Of a stretch of 64,000 nucleotides of DNA, positions 1 to 9,067 are shown piece by piece. Positions within the stretch are counted from its first letter, which is position 1. Every line of letters begins with the position of its first letter. The notes under the pieces were generated by a model that saw only the letters and a list, made by a program, of their open reading frames with translations, had not been told where the DNA came from and did no database searches. Where the stretch lies: the NCBI GenBank assembly GCA_964346725.1, contig CAYFVM010000005.1:30246-94245 (forward strand), in the 5' to 3' direction. This DNA is from UBA1715 sp964346725. GTDB lineage: Bacteria; Bacteroidota; Bacteroidia; Bacteroidales; UBA1715. The translations under genes and the position numbers were made by a program.

Positions 1-671
1 TCGTCACCAAATACCGACAATTCTTTGCGTATGCCTGCTGCTGTTTGTGTAACAAATGGCACTAAATTATTAGGAACACCTTTTGGCAATTCACCTATCA
101 TAGCTGACGGATGCGCGCCAATTGGGTTAAAGTATCGAAGTAAAATAGCAGAAAAATCGTGATACGAAACTATCGCATCTTGGATAATATCTTCGCACAT
201 CTGCTTGGTGTTTCCATACGGAGACGTTGCTGTTTGTCGCGGTGCAGTTTCGTCTATTGGCAACTTTTCGGGTTGCCCGTACACAGTGCACGACGATGAG
301 AATATAATGTTCTTGATATTGTTTTTACGCATGTGCGTAAGCAACTGTATCAGCCCGTAAACGTTGTTTTTATAGTATTCCAACGACTTTTCTACCGACT
401 CTCCTACTGCTTTTGATGCAGCAAAATGAATCACAGCGTCAAAGCCGGAATGCTTTGTCATACAGGCTTGTAGAGCTTCCCCGTTACAAATGTCAAGTTC
501 TTCAAATTCTGGACGAATGCCGGTAATTGCTTCAATTCCATCCAGAACTTTCTTTTCGGAATTTGAAAGATTGTCAACTATAACAACATCGTACCCGTTT
601 TGTTGTAACTCAACTACGGTGTGTGATCCTATATATCCAAGCCCGCCGGTTACTAATATTTTATTTTTCAT
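1..671 (-). CDS. galE: UDP-glucose 4-epimerase, 3' part cut by window edge
   Basis: Converts UDP-glucose to UDP-galactose in the cytoplasm, feeding surface polysaccharide synthesis. Reading leftward from the ATG at 671 the protein begins MKNKILVTGGLGYIGSHT, the GxxGxxG NAD-binding Rossmann motif of extended short-chain dehydrogenases. Further on are the catalytic SSS(C)TVYG serine region and the YxxxK pair (SPYGNTK), then RYFNPIGAHPS, typical of GalE. About 223 residues of a usual ~340 are present; the rest lies beyond position 1. The start overlaps the end of gldD by 11 bases, so the two are probably co-transcribed. The identification is firm; only the C-terminus is missing. Confidence 0.95.
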   Translation of the reverse strand, partial: MKNKILVTGGLGYIGSHTVVELQQNGYDVVIVDNLSNSEKKVLDGIEAITGIRPEFEELDICNGEALQACMTKHSGFDAVIHFAASKAVGESVEKSLEYYKNNVYGLIQLLTHMRKNNIKNIIFSSSCTVYGQPEKLPIDETAPRQTATSPYGNTKQMCEDIIQDAIVSYHDFSAILLRYFNPIGAHPSAMIGELPKGVPNNLVPFVTQTAAGIRKELSVFGD

Positions 672-1263
672 TGCTCTTTATATTGCCGTCCACCCAATTA
701 AATGAACTAACCATTTCTATCACATCTTCACGTATAAAATTGATTACAGGCGCAAGTGAATCCTTGTTTGGAGCAACGTTGAAATACAAAGCCCCACGAA
801 CAAAATTCTTCGTGCTATCTGTTATGCAAAATTGCAAAACCGAAGCCGCATCGCCTTTTATATCAAATAATAATCCGTGTACATTTTTGTCATTGTAATG
901 AAATTCTTTGGTATTGATGGCATCTGCCATAACCTCGTGTTTGTATGCCAAATAGTGTGCATCTTCAACAACCTCATCAAGATTGCCGCTCAACGTATGG
1001 TAACTCACATGAATTGTTGCTTTTTGTTGCGGGAATTCTACATTAATCCAATATGGCTCAGCACCTTGCTCGGTGTCTTGCTCAACCTTGGCATAAGTTG
1101 GCACGTTGAATGAATACGGAAATTTCTTTTTTGAATACATTTTGTATGTATGTGCAGGCAAATCAATACGAAAATATCCGCGCTCTTTAGGCACGTTAAT
1201 TTCTCGTTCTTCACATGCTTGTAACGTACAAACGATAGTCGCAATCAATAAAATCCGTTTCAT
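661..1263 (-). CDS. gldD: Gliding motility-associated lipoprotein GldD
   Basis: GldD is an outer-envelope lipoprotein required for gliding and type IX secretion in Bacteroidota; its exact biochemical role is not settled. The 200-residue product starts with a lipoprotein signal (MKRILLIATIVCTLQAC, lipobox Cys17) followed by the family's GYFRIDLP motif around residues 30-37. Position just downstream of ssb matches the ssb-gldE-gldD order known from Flavobacterium, but no gldE is present here. A 34-bp palindrome separates it from ssb. Its 3' end overlaps galE. Confidence 0.88.
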   Translation of the reverse strand: MKRILLIATIVCTLQACEEREINVPKERGYFRIDLPAHTYKMYSKKKFPYSFNVPTYAKVEQDTEQGAEPYWINVEFPQQKATIHVSYHTLSGNLDEVVEDAHYLAYKHEVMADAINTKEFHYNDKNVHGLLFDIKGDAASVLQFCITDSTKNFVRGALYFNVAPNKDSLAPVINFIREDVIEMVSSFNWVDGNIKSNEK

Positions 1264-1275
1264 AGTATATTATAA

Positions 1276-1309
1276 AATAATCGCATACATGTACATGTAT
1301 GCGATTATT
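1276..1309. repeat. 34-bp perfect palindrome between ssb and gldD
   Basis: A perfect inverted repeat with no loop, arms of 17 bases centred between 1292 and 1293 (core ATACATGTACATGTAT). It begins 8 bases after the ssb stop and ends 12 bases before the gldD start on the minus strand. As RNA it would fold into a long hairpin followed on the minus strand by the T-rich stretch ATTATTTTA. That would suit a terminator or processing signal between the two genes; a protein-binding operator is also possible. Confidence 0.6.
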
Positions 1310-1317
1310 GAGTTCAA

Positions 1318-1770
1318 TTAAAATGGTAAATCGTCAACCGGTTTATCTGGTATGCTGTTCTCAGCATTTGCCTCAGCAACAACCTGTTGGGCAGTTTGCT
1401 GAGGTTGTTGAACAGATTCTGTTTGAGCATTAGCATCAATTCTTCGACCAAGTTTGCGAAGTTCTTCAACTACAATTTCAGTACTGTAACGAGTTTCGTT
1501 GTTCTTGTCTTGATACTGTGAGTAGTGAAGTCGACCTTCTACATAGAGTTGATCGCCTTTTTTTACATACATTTCGACAAATTTTGCAGTATGTCCCCAC
1601 ACTGTCAAACGGTGCCACTCTGTCCTTTCGGCTACTTCTGTGCCATCTTGTCGTTTGAAACCACGTTCGGTTGTTGCGAGCCGGACGTTAGCAACTGGTT
1701 GGTCTTCCTTGATGTAACGAACTTCAGGGTCGGCTCCAACGTTTCCAATTAGAATTACTTTGTTAATCAT
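1318..1770 (-). CDS. ssb: Single-stranded DNA-binding protein
   Basis: Binds single-stranded DNA during replication, repair and recombination. The 150-residue protein has the N-terminal OB fold (MINKVILIGNVGADPEVRY, then WHRLTVWG around residue 52), a Q-rich flexible linker at about 110-140, and ends with the acidic DDLPF tip that recruits partner proteins. Length and layout are normal. It precedes gldD on the same strand, separated by the 34-bp palindrome, and follows rodA after a 48-base gap that holds no perfect promoter box. Confidence 0.97.
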   Translation of the reverse strand: MINKVILIGNVGADPEVRYIKEDQPVANVRLATTERGFKRQDGTEVAERTEWHRLTVWGHTAKFVEMYVKKGDQLYVEGRLHYSQYQDKNNETRYSTEIVVEELRKLGRRIDANAQTESVQQPQQTAQQVVAEANAENSIPDKPVDDLPF

Positions 1771-1818
1771 GATTTATTGTTTTGGTTATTTTGCGATAAA
1801 ATTACAATAAATTTTTGA

Positions 1819-3249
1819 TTATTGAATAAGTTCGTCTCTATTTGCGTCTAGCTTGACAAAGATAAACAATAAAATAGTGAAAGCCCAAAGTGACGAGCCT
1901 CCGTAACTAAAAAATGGTAGCGGAATACCAATCACAGGCATAAGTCCTATAGTCATACCTACATTGATGGCAATATGAAAAAAGAGTATGCTGGCTACAC
2001 TATAACCATATATTCTACTGAAATTCGTTCGCTGTCGCTCGGCGTCACGCATAATACGCAAAATAAGATAGACAAACAGCCCCAATACAACACATGAACC
2101 AAAAAATCCCCATTCTTCGCCAATGGTGCAGAAAATAAAATCGGTACTTTGTTCCGGCACAAAATTGTTTTTGGTCTGTGTCCCATTCAAAAAGCCCTTG
2201 CCAGTTAAATCGCCAGAACCTATTGCTATCTTTGATTGAATGACATTGAATTCACTTCCACGTGGATCCGATTCCAAACCAAAAAACACTTTGATACGTT
2301 TCTGTTGATGATCTCCAAGTATATTAGTGAATACGTAATCAACCGACTGCGAAATTAACACAGAACCTAATGCTAACATAAAAAGGACTGCTAATGTGCG
2401 TATGCGTTTTTTATATGTATACACAATAACAGGGAGCAGTAATGCGGCAAATCCTACCATGAAAATTATCAATGGATTGAATTTCCCTGGAAAAACGAAA
2501 TTGAATACAATAGGAATTAGGAATATCAATGGTATTAAAATCAGTACCGGTAAAGGAATTCTATGCTTTTTTTGCAATCCATAAATTATGAAAAATAAAA
2601 GTCCCAATGCTATAATTACGGTTGATATTATGAGAGTACCCCATATAATTGTAAAAGAAAACACTAAAATCACTCCGAATCCAATAAGTAATATGGATAA
2701 TGCCATTCCTTCACGATAAAATACTAAGAAAAATGCTGTGAATACCAATGCCGAACCTGCGTCTCCTTGCAATACTATGAGCGACATAGGAAGTAGTATT
2801 ATACCACCTACTATAAGAGCTCCTCTAAACTTAGTAATGCGAATCCCACTCCCAAGCACTTTTGCAACGACGAGACATGTTGCCAGTTTTGCAAATTCCG
2901 AAGGCTGAATACGCAAAGACCCTAGTTCTATCCACGAACGTGCTCCATTGATGTTTGGCCCTACAAAATAGACGGCCACCAGCAACAATATGACTACTAT
3001 ATATATCGGTATTGAAAATGCATAATATATGTCACTGTCAATAATAAGTATAAATACAGCCAGTAACAATGCTGCAATTATCCATATCATCTGCTTCCCA
3101 TATTTCTGTGTAATATCAAAAATAGATGCCGCTGTTTCATCATACACGGCAGAATAAATATTTATCCAACCGGCAAAAACCAAGAACAAATAGATGACAA
3201 TTATATGCCAATCAATTTTTTGCAGTATGTTTTCTCTTTGTCGTGTCAT
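1819..3249 (-). CDS. rodA: Rod-shape SEDS glycosyltransferase RodA
   Basis: SEDS-family peptidoglycan glycosyltransferase that polymerises lipid II during cell elongation together with PBP2. The 476-residue polytopic membrane protein has the family signature FFSYGGSS near residue 442, and segments such as GARSWIELGSLRIQPSEFAKL and VLQGDAGSALVF. It is longer than Proteobacterial RodA (~370) because of additional membrane segments at about 200-300, a form I associate with Bacteroidota. Its ATG overlaps the TGA of the upstream PBP2 gene (ATGA), indicating translational coupling. It is the last gene of the purH-mre operon. Confidence 0.95.
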   Translation of the reverse strand: MTRQRENILQKIDWHIIVIYLFLVFAGWINIYSAVYDETAASIFDITQKYGKQMIWIIAALLLAVFILIIDSDIYYAFSIPIYIVVILLLVAVYFVGPNINGARSWIELGSLRIQPSEFAKLATCLVVAKVLGSGIRITKFRGALIVGGIILLPMSLIVLQGDAGSALVFTAFFLVFYREGMALSILLIGFGVILVFSFTIIWGTLIISTVIIALGLLFFIIYGLQKKHRIPLPVLILIPLIFLIPIVFNFVFPGKFNPLIIFMVGFAALLLPVIVYTYKKRIRTLAVLFMLALGSVLISQSVDYVFTNILGDHQQKRIKVFFGLESDPRGSEFNVIQSKIAIGSGDLTGKGFLNGTQTKNNFVPEQSTDFIFCTIGEEWGFFGSCVVLGLFVYLILRIMRDAERQRTNFSRIYGYSVASILFFHIAINVGMTIGLMPVIGIPLPFFSYGGSSLWAFTILLFIFVKLDANRDELIQ

Positions 3250-5060
3250 TGATGAATAAAGTCTTTTTCAAGTATTTGTGTTTCACGCCACTTATTTGTG
3301 ATGGTATCTGTCAAATATTTTTCTATCATTAAACTCGCAATAGGAGCAGCCCACGTAGCTCCAAACCCAGCATTTTCTACATACACCGCGATCGCTATTT
3401 TAGGATTTTCGCGTGGAGCAAATGCCATAAATATTGAGTGATCAGCTCCATGAGGGTTTTGTGCTGTTCCTGTTTTCCCACAAATTGGAATATCTTTTAA
3501 AGCTACAAACCATGCTGTAGCTCCTGAGCCACCTTGCACAACCTGATACATACCTTCAGTAACTATCTCAAAATATTTTTTACTGATATTTGTTTCGTGA
3601 CGTTTTATAAAACTTTTGTCAAACACAGTGTCCTCTATTTCTTTTACGATATGAGGTGTGTAATAGTAACCCTTATTTGCTATAGTAGCAGCTACATTTG
3701 CCATTTGAAGCGGTGTCATCGCAATTTCACCTTGTCCTATTGAAAGAGAAATTAACGTAAGTGACCTCCAACGATTTTTTCCATACACTTTATCATAATA
3801 TTCAGCAGTAGGAATAATACCGGGACGCTCACTGGGCAAATCTACACCTAATCGTTGCCCCAAACCAAAACTCTTCATGTGTTTCTGCCAGGTAAGAAAT
3901 CCTTGACGTACCGAACCATATTTTGGAGCATCTAGTATCGCTCTAAACGTATTGCAATAATAGGCATTGCACGACACTTTTATTGATGCAATAAGATCTA
4001 TCGGCGATTGGTGAGTGTGACAACCGACAAATAGTCCTCCGGAATAGTATCCGGATTGGCAACCATACATTGTATGCTGATTTATTACCCCCTCCTCTAA
4101 TCCTACCAACGCATTCAACGTTTTGAAAGTTGAGCCTGGCGGATAACGGTCTGCTTGTATAGGACGGTTGTAGAGCGGTTTTAGCGGATTGTTTGCAAGG
4201 CTTGTGTAATTCTCGCTTACCAAACGACCAACCATAATATTAGGGTCAAAAGTGGGAGCAGACACAAGCGCAAGAATTTCACCCGTTTTCGGATCTATGG
4301 CAACAATACTCCCTTTCTTGTTTTTCATAAGCTCCTCGCCGTATTGTTGCAATTCTATGTCGAGCGTGGTGTGCACGTTTTTTCCCAACACCACCGTTTT
4401 GTCATATCTTCCATCTTCGAGCGAACCACGCACGCGTCCTTTCACGTCCACCTGATAGTATTTGCCGCCTTTTACACCTCGCAAATACGACTCGTAGGTT
4501 TTTTCAATTCCAATTTTCCCAATATAATCACCTTGCTCGTAATATGCATTCTCGGCAATTTCATTTTTGTTTACCTCACTAATGTAGCCAAGTGCAAGGG
4601 CGCCACAATGGTACGGGTACTTGCGCACCGTTCGCGTTTGTACATAAAAACCAGGGAAGTTATACAATTGTTCTTGCAAACGAGCATACGTTTCGGCGCT
4701 AATCTGTTTGATAATTGGATATGATTTATAACGATATTCCTTTGCTTTCTCCAATTCTGAAAGAAAAAGATCCTTGCTTACGTTGATAATAGATAGCAAG
4801 GCCAATGTGTCAAGATTTTTAATTTGTCCGGTAACCACCATCAAATCGTATGCGGCTTCATTTGCCACAATCAATTTTCCATTGCGATCATACATTAAGC
4901 CACGAGCAGGATGTGAAACCTCAAAACGACGACTATTGTTTCGAGCATCGGTTTTGTATGAATCGTCAATAATCTGAATATGAAATAATTGCCCTGCGTA
5001 AATTAGTGCCAAACCTATGACAATAGCCGAAAGCAATATTCTACGATTTGACAAATCCAT
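3246..5060 (-). CDS. mrdA: Penicillin-binding protein 2, elongation transpeptidase
   Basis: Class B PBP that cross-links peptidoglycan in the elongation complex with RodA. The 604-residue protein has one N-terminal membrane anchor (about 8-24), a PBP dimerisation/pedestal domain, then the transpeptidase domain with all three active-site motifs: STFK (PPGSTFKTLNA, about residue 310), the SxN motif (VSCN), and KTGTA near residue 530. It sits two bases after mreD and overlaps rodA by four, the standard mre gene order. No oddities. Confidence 0.96.
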   Translation of the reverse strand: MDLSNRRILLSAIVIGLALIYAGQLFHIQIIDDSYKTDARNNSRRFEVSHPARGLMYDRNGKLIVANEAAYDLMVVTGQIKNLDTLALLSIINVSKDLFLSELEKAKEYRYKSYPIIKQISAETYARLQEQLYNFPGFYVQTRTVRKYPYHCGALALGYISEVNKNEIAENAYYEQGDYIGKIGIEKTYESYLRGVKGGKYYQVDVKGRVRGSLEDGRYDKTVVLGKNVHTTLDIELQQYGEELMKNKKGSIVAIDPKTGEILALVSAPTFDPNIMVGRLVSENYTSLANNPLKPLYNRPIQADRYPPGSTFKTLNALVGLEEGVINQHTMYGCQSGYYSGGLFVGCHTHQSPIDLIASIKVSCNAYYCNTFRAILDAPKYGSVRQGFLTWQKHMKSFGLGQRLGVDLPSERPGIIPTAEYYDKVYGKNRWRSLTLISLSIGQGEIAMTPLQMANVAATIANKGYYYTPHIVKEIEDTVFDKSFIKRHETNISKKYFEIVTEGMYQVVQGGSGATAWFVALKDIPICGKTGTAQNPHGADHSIFMAFAPRENPKIAIAVYVENAGFGATWAAPIASLMIEKYLTDTITNKWRETQILEKDFIHQ

Positions 5061-5062
5061 AC

Positions 5063-5566
5063 CTATTTCTTAATTACAAAGAATTCTGTCAATATGATTA
5101 TCATTACGGTAAGTGCGATATTTATAAGCATTTTTATAAATAAGAATCCGAATGATTCAAGTGAGAATGTAAAACAGAAATACAACATGGCATGGTGAAC
5201 TGTAACGCATGCAAGCGTATATTTCAATGCCCACGCCGGGCCAAAATAAGCAAGAATAGGAATATTGTTTGTTTCATATCCAATACGAGGAGCAAGTACA
5301 CGAAGTATCCACGGACGCACAAATGCCATCATTACCGAAGCACTTGCATGCACTCCCAAGGAATTTATAGATAAATCAATAATTAACCCTGTGATAAATG
5401 AAAGGAATAATATCACCGTTGGTGACATCGTTACCGGAAGCATTAAAATAAATATCAGGTAAAGATACGGAGAAATCAATCCTATAGCAGGTATGTTGTT
5501 GAATACCAGTATCTGCAATAATATTACTGCAATGAAAATAATGCTATATCGTACTATTTTATCCAT
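5063..5566 (-). CDS. mreD: Rod shape-determining protein MreD
   Basis: Small inner-membrane protein of the elongasome, linking MreC to PBP2/RodA. The 167-residue sequence is hydrophobic with about five membrane spans (first at 6-24), as expected of MreD; conservation is low in this family, so the call rests on size, topology and position between mreC and mrdA. Its ATG overlaps the mreC stop by one base (TAATG). Confidence 0.9.
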   Translation of the reverse strand: MDKIVRYSIIFIAVILLQILVFNNIPAIGLISPYLYLIFILMLPVTMSPTVILFLSFITGLIIDLSINSLGVHASASVMMAFVRPWILRVLAPRIGYETNNIPILAYFGPAWALKYTLACVTVHHAMLYFCFTFSLESFGFLFIKMLINIALTVMIIILTEFFVIKK

Positions 5567-6384
5567 TACTCTATTACTGATTCTAAATTGTTTCGCTCCG
5601 CTTTATATAAATCTCGGACCACGTATACGTAATCAATCCGCTTAAAATCGGTTGACAATAGTACGTCGGCCGAAAAGAAGTTATCGGCTTGATAAAATGA
5701 CTCAACCGTTCCTACGATAATATCGCTTGGAAATAAGTTAGAATATGAATTGGTAACCAACGTGTCGCCCACATTTATAATTGCATGCAGCGGAATTTCT
5801 TCCAACGTTGCAATTTTATAATCTTTTCCGCTCCACGTAAGAGAGCCGTAAAATCCGGAATTTTTGAATTTTGTACTCACTTTAAATTGTGAGTTGAGTA
5901 CCGTCATTATCAATGAAAAATTTTTGGACGTTCGCACCACTACACCCACAATGCCCGATGGGCAAATAACCGCCATGTTTTTTTGTATTCCGTGTTTCCA
6001 GCCTTTGTTTATCGTAATGTAATTCTGTAATTTATTAGCAGAATTGTTTAGTACTTTAGCTGAAATATATTCATATTGCTGATCATACACGGTATCTATT
6101 ACTGTGTTGGAGTTAATAGACTGATCAAATTTTGAATAGATTTGATTGGAATACAAACGTGCGTTTTCTTCTACCAAACGACGATTGGCAAATTCCAAAA
6201 AGAAATATTTGTTGACCTTTTGAGTTATTGCATAAACACGACCTTGAAAAGCCGTAGAAACCACGCCAAATCTGCTTTTTTGCGGTTCGTTAAAGCTTAC
6301 AATAAGGATAAAAGAATTTATTTGCAGTAATATAAAAAGTAATACATAACTATGCTTCCCAATAAAGGCAAATAAATTTCTCAT
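5566..6384 (-). CDS. mreC: Rod shape-determining protein MreC
   Basis: Bitopic periplasmic scaffold of the elongasome that activates PBP2. The 272-residue protein has a membrane anchor at about 12-32, a short coiled coil (about 65-100) and a C-terminal beta-domain including GVVVRTSKNFSLIMTVLNS and the GDTLVTNSYSNLFPSDIIVGTV stretch in shorter form, both typical of MreC. It lies 13 bases after mreB and overlaps mreD by one base. Confidence 0.93.
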   Translation of the reverse strand: MRNLFAFIGKHSYVLLFILLQINSFILIVSFNEPQKSRFGVVSTAFQGRVYAITQKVNKYFFLEFANRRLVEENARLYSNQIYSKFDQSINSNTVIDTVYDQQYEYISAKVLNNSANKLQNYITINKGWKHGIQKNMAVICPSGIVGVVVRTSKNFSLIMTVLNSQFKVSTKFKNSGFYGSLTWSGKDYKIATLEEIPLHAIINVGDTLVTNSYSNLFPSDIIVGTVESFYQADNFFSADVLLSTDFKRIDYVYVVRDLYKAERNNLESVIE

Positions 6385-6397
6385 CCTCTATGTCATA

Positions 6398-7420
6398 TTA
6401 GCGAATCAAGAATTTGTATTTATCAATATTCTTAAGAGCAATACCTGTTCCTTGCGCTACAGAGTGTAACGGATCTTGAGCAACTTTGAACTTGATTCCT
6501 GTTTTACGTTCCAAACGAAGATCAAGACCTTTCAACAAAGCACCACCACCGGTCAACCAAATACCATCACGAGAAATGTCGGCATACAATTCAGGAGGAG
6601 TAGCCTCCAATGCTGCAACTACGGCACTTTCTATTTGTGTTAATGGTTCTTCAAGCCAAGCAGCCGTTTCCATATGTGAAACTGGTATTTCCAATGGTTG
6701 CGCTGTTACTTGATGAGGACCGCGTACAATATATTCTGCAGGAGGATTTTCAAGATCAGGAAGAGCTGAACCCACATGTATTTTGATTTCTTCTGCAGTA
6801 CGTTCACCAACTTTTATGCTGTTGTTAGCACGCAATGCTTCTTGAATTTTTGCGGTGAAAACGTCACCGGCAACTTTGATTGATTTATCGCATACAATAC
6901 CACCCAACGCAATGACTGCGATTTCTGTAGTACCACCGCCGATATCAACTATCATGTTTCCTTGCGCTTCTTCTACATTCAAACCTATACCAACTGCGGC
7001 TGCCATAGGTTCGTGTATCATATATACCTCACGGCCTCCGGCATTTTCTGCAGAGTCACGTACGGCACGAAGCTCAACTTCAGTACATCCAGAAGGAATA
7101 CAAACCACAATTTTTAATGAAGGAGTAAAGAAACGAGATTTCTCTTCCATCATTTTTATTAAACCACGAATCATCAATTCAGCGCAATTGAAATCGGCTA
7201 TGACACCGTCTTTCATTGGGCGAACAACTTTAATACCTGGGTGAACACGTCCCATCATTTGACGCGCCTTGGTACCAATAGCGATTGCTTGGTTTGTATG
7301 AGTATCGAGTGCTACAATACTTGGTTCATCTACTACGACTTTGTCGTTTTGTATGATGATAGTATTTGCTGTCCCTAAGTCTATTGCAATTTCTTGTGAG
7401 AGAAATGAAAATAATTCCAT
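6398..7420 (-). CDS. mreB: Actin-like cell-shape protein MreB
   Basis: Cytoplasmic actin homologue that orients the elongation machinery under the inner membrane. The 340-residue sequence carries the actin-fold nucleotide motifs: IDLGTANT (residues ~13-20, phosphate 1), DIGGGTTEIAVI (~160-171, phosphate 2) and LTGGGALLKG near 289 (adenosine motif). Length matches the family. It follows purH after 13 bases without a promoter box, so it is likely read from the purH promoter. Confidence 0.97.
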   Translation of the reverse strand: MELFSFLSQEIAIDLGTANTIIIQNDKVVVDEPSIVALDTHTNQAIAIGTKARQMMGRVHPGIKVVRPMKDGVIADFNCAELMIRGLIKMMEEKSRFFTPSLKIVVCIPSGCTEVELRAVRDSAENAGGREVYMIHEPMAAAVGIGLNVEEAQGNMIVDIGGGTTEIAVIALGGIVCDKSIKVAGDVFTAKIQEALRANNSIKVGERTAEEIKIHVGSALPDLENPPAEYIVRGPHQVTAQPLEIPVSHMETAAWLEEPLTQIESAVVAALEATPPELYADISRDGIWLTGGGALLKGLDLRLERKTGIKFKVAQDPLHSVAQGTGIALKNIDKYKFLIR

Positions 7421-7433
7421 GGGTATCTGTTTT

Positions 7434-9023
7434 TTAATGTTTAAAATGTCTTACTCCGGTAAACACCATTGCTATACCGAATTCGTTGCATGCATCAATT
7501 ACTTCGGCATCACGAATGCTACCGCCCGGCTGAACAATGTATTTAATGCCACATTCGTTGCATACTTCTACACTGTCTTTGAATGGGAAAAATGCATCGG
7601 AAATCAAAACTGATTCTTCCAATACACATCCTTTTTTCATATTGAAACGAGGAATTGACAAACGTTGTAAACTGTCAATTCTGTTTGGTTGGCCCATGCC
7701 TGCGCCGGTTAACCAATATGAACCATCGGCATATTGAGAAACAATAGCCATTGAGTTGCTCTTGAGATATTTACATGCTTGTGTTCCGAATTTTGCAAGG
7801 TCAATTTGTTTTTCGGTAAATTGTTTGTTGGTCATTGGTTTGTATTCCATGTCCATGCCTTCGTCTTCATCTTGCACAAGTAAACCGCCGTTTACCGAAC
7901 GATACAATTTTTCGCCTGTTACTGCTGGCTTTATTGGTGTTACCAATACACGCAAATTTTTCTTTTGCGCTAAAATTTCTTTTGCTTCCTCAGTGTATGA
8001 AGGAGCTATCATAATTTCAATGAATTTACCTGTAAACCAGTTTGCCAATTCAGCATCAACTTCACACGTAAAGCATACAATGCCTCCGTATGCACTTACA
8101 GGATCGCCTGCCCAAGCCAATTCCAAAGCTTTCATTGGAGTTTCGGCAACTGCAAGTCCGCATGGATTCAAGTGTTTTACAACAGAAACAGCCACCTTAT
8201 TTTTGATGTTTGTTACTGCATTGTATGCATCACTCGCTGATTTCCATGCAGCATCGGCATCAAGCATGTTGTTGTATGAAATTTCTTTTCCTTGCAAACA
8301 AGGTGAATTTGCCAACGTGTGTTCAAGGTTGGTATTAGCAAACGGATAGAATACTGCTTTTTGATGAGGATTTTCACCATAGCGAAGCACTTTTCCGTTG
8401 GTTAAACTGATTTTTTCAGAACCTTCGTTTCCTTGGTTGAAATAATTGAAGATTGCTGAATCGTAGTGTGAAGAAACATTGAAAGCATCGCATGCGAAAC
8501 TTTTACGGTCTTCGATTGAACTTACACCTTTCTTTTCTGCCAAAAGGGTGTCAAGTTTTGCATATTGTTGTTTTGATGCAACAATTATTACATCGTTGAA
8601 ATTCTTCGCTGCTGCACGAATTAAAGAAATTCCACCGATGTCAATTTTTTCTATAATATCTTGTTCAGCAGCACCTGATGCTACTGTTTGTTCAAATGGA
8701 TATAAATCAACTATAACCAAATCAATTTCTGGGATTTCGTATTGAGCCATTTGCTCACGGTCTCCTTGATTTTCACGACGACCAAGAATTCCTCCAAAAA
8801 TTTTTGGATGAAGCGTTTTAACCCGTCCACCAAGAATTGACGGATACGTGGTTAAAGATTCTACAGCAGTAACTTTACAACCTAATGATTCCAAAAAGGT
8901 CTGTGTTCCACCTGTTGAATAAAATGTAATTCCTAACTCTTTTAACTTCAATACGATGCTGTCCAAGCCGTCCTTGTGATAGACCGAAATTAATGCTGAT
9001 TTAATTTTTTTATCTGCGTACAT
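7434..9023 (-). CDS. purH: Bifunctional AICAR formyltransferase / IMP cyclohydrolase
   Basis: Catalyses the last two steps of de novo purine synthesis in the cytosol. The N-terminal MGS-like cyclohydrolase domain (about 1-150, with STGGT near residue 36) is followed by the AICAR transformylase domain (about 160-529) bearing the catalytic KHLNPCG motif. I chose the ATG at 9023 (MYADKKIKSALISVYHKDGL), because the in-frame ATG at 9047 would add eight non-conserved residues and would overlap the promoter box at 9045-9052. It heads the purH-mreBCD-mrdA-rodA operon, an arrangement that would couple purine supply to wall growth transcriptionally. Confidence 0.96.
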   Translation of the reverse strand: MYADKKIKSALISVYHKDGLDSIVLKLKELGITFYSTGGTQTFLESLGCKVTAVESLTTYPSILGGRVKTLHPKIFGGILGRRENQGDREQMAQYEIPEIDLVIVDLYPFEQTVASGAAEQDIIEKIDIGGISLIRAAAKNFNDVIIVASKQQYAKLDTLLAEKKGVSSIEDRKSFACDAFNVSSHYDSAIFNYFNQGNEGSEKISLTNGKVLRYGENPHQKAVFYPFANTNLEHTLANSPCLQGKEISYNNMLDADAAWKSASDAYNAVTNIKNKVAVSVVKHLNPCGLAVAETPMKALELAWAGDPVSAYGGIVCFTCEVDAELANWFTGKFIEIMIAPSYTEEAKEILAQKKNLRVLVTPIKPAVTGEKLYRSVNGGLLVQDEDEGMDMEYKPMTNKQFTEKQIDLAKFGTQACKYLKSNSMAIVSQYADGSYWLTGAGMGQPNRIDSLQRLSIPRFNMKKGCVLEESVLISDAFFPFKDSVEVCNECGIKYIVQPGGSIRDAEVIDACNEFGIAMVFTGVRHFKH

Positions 9024-9044
9024 TGTTCTGTATTTTACCCCCAA

Positions 9045-9052
9045 CAAAAATA
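9045..9052 (-). promoter_or_regulatory. Promoter -7 box for purH-mre operon
   Basis: The minus strand reads TATTTTTG, a perfect match to the Bacteroidota TAnnTTTG -7 element. It lies 22 bases upstream of the purH ATG, giving a leader of about 20 bases. No convincing -33 TTG at the usual spacing was found. Confidence 0.6.
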
Positions 9053-9067
9053 TAATTTTCTCTCAAC

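Noticed and set aside
2259..2264. Third CACGTG site in rodA as another parS
   Set aside because: Only TCCACGTGGA is palindromic, the outer bases do not match, and it is within conserved coding sequence.
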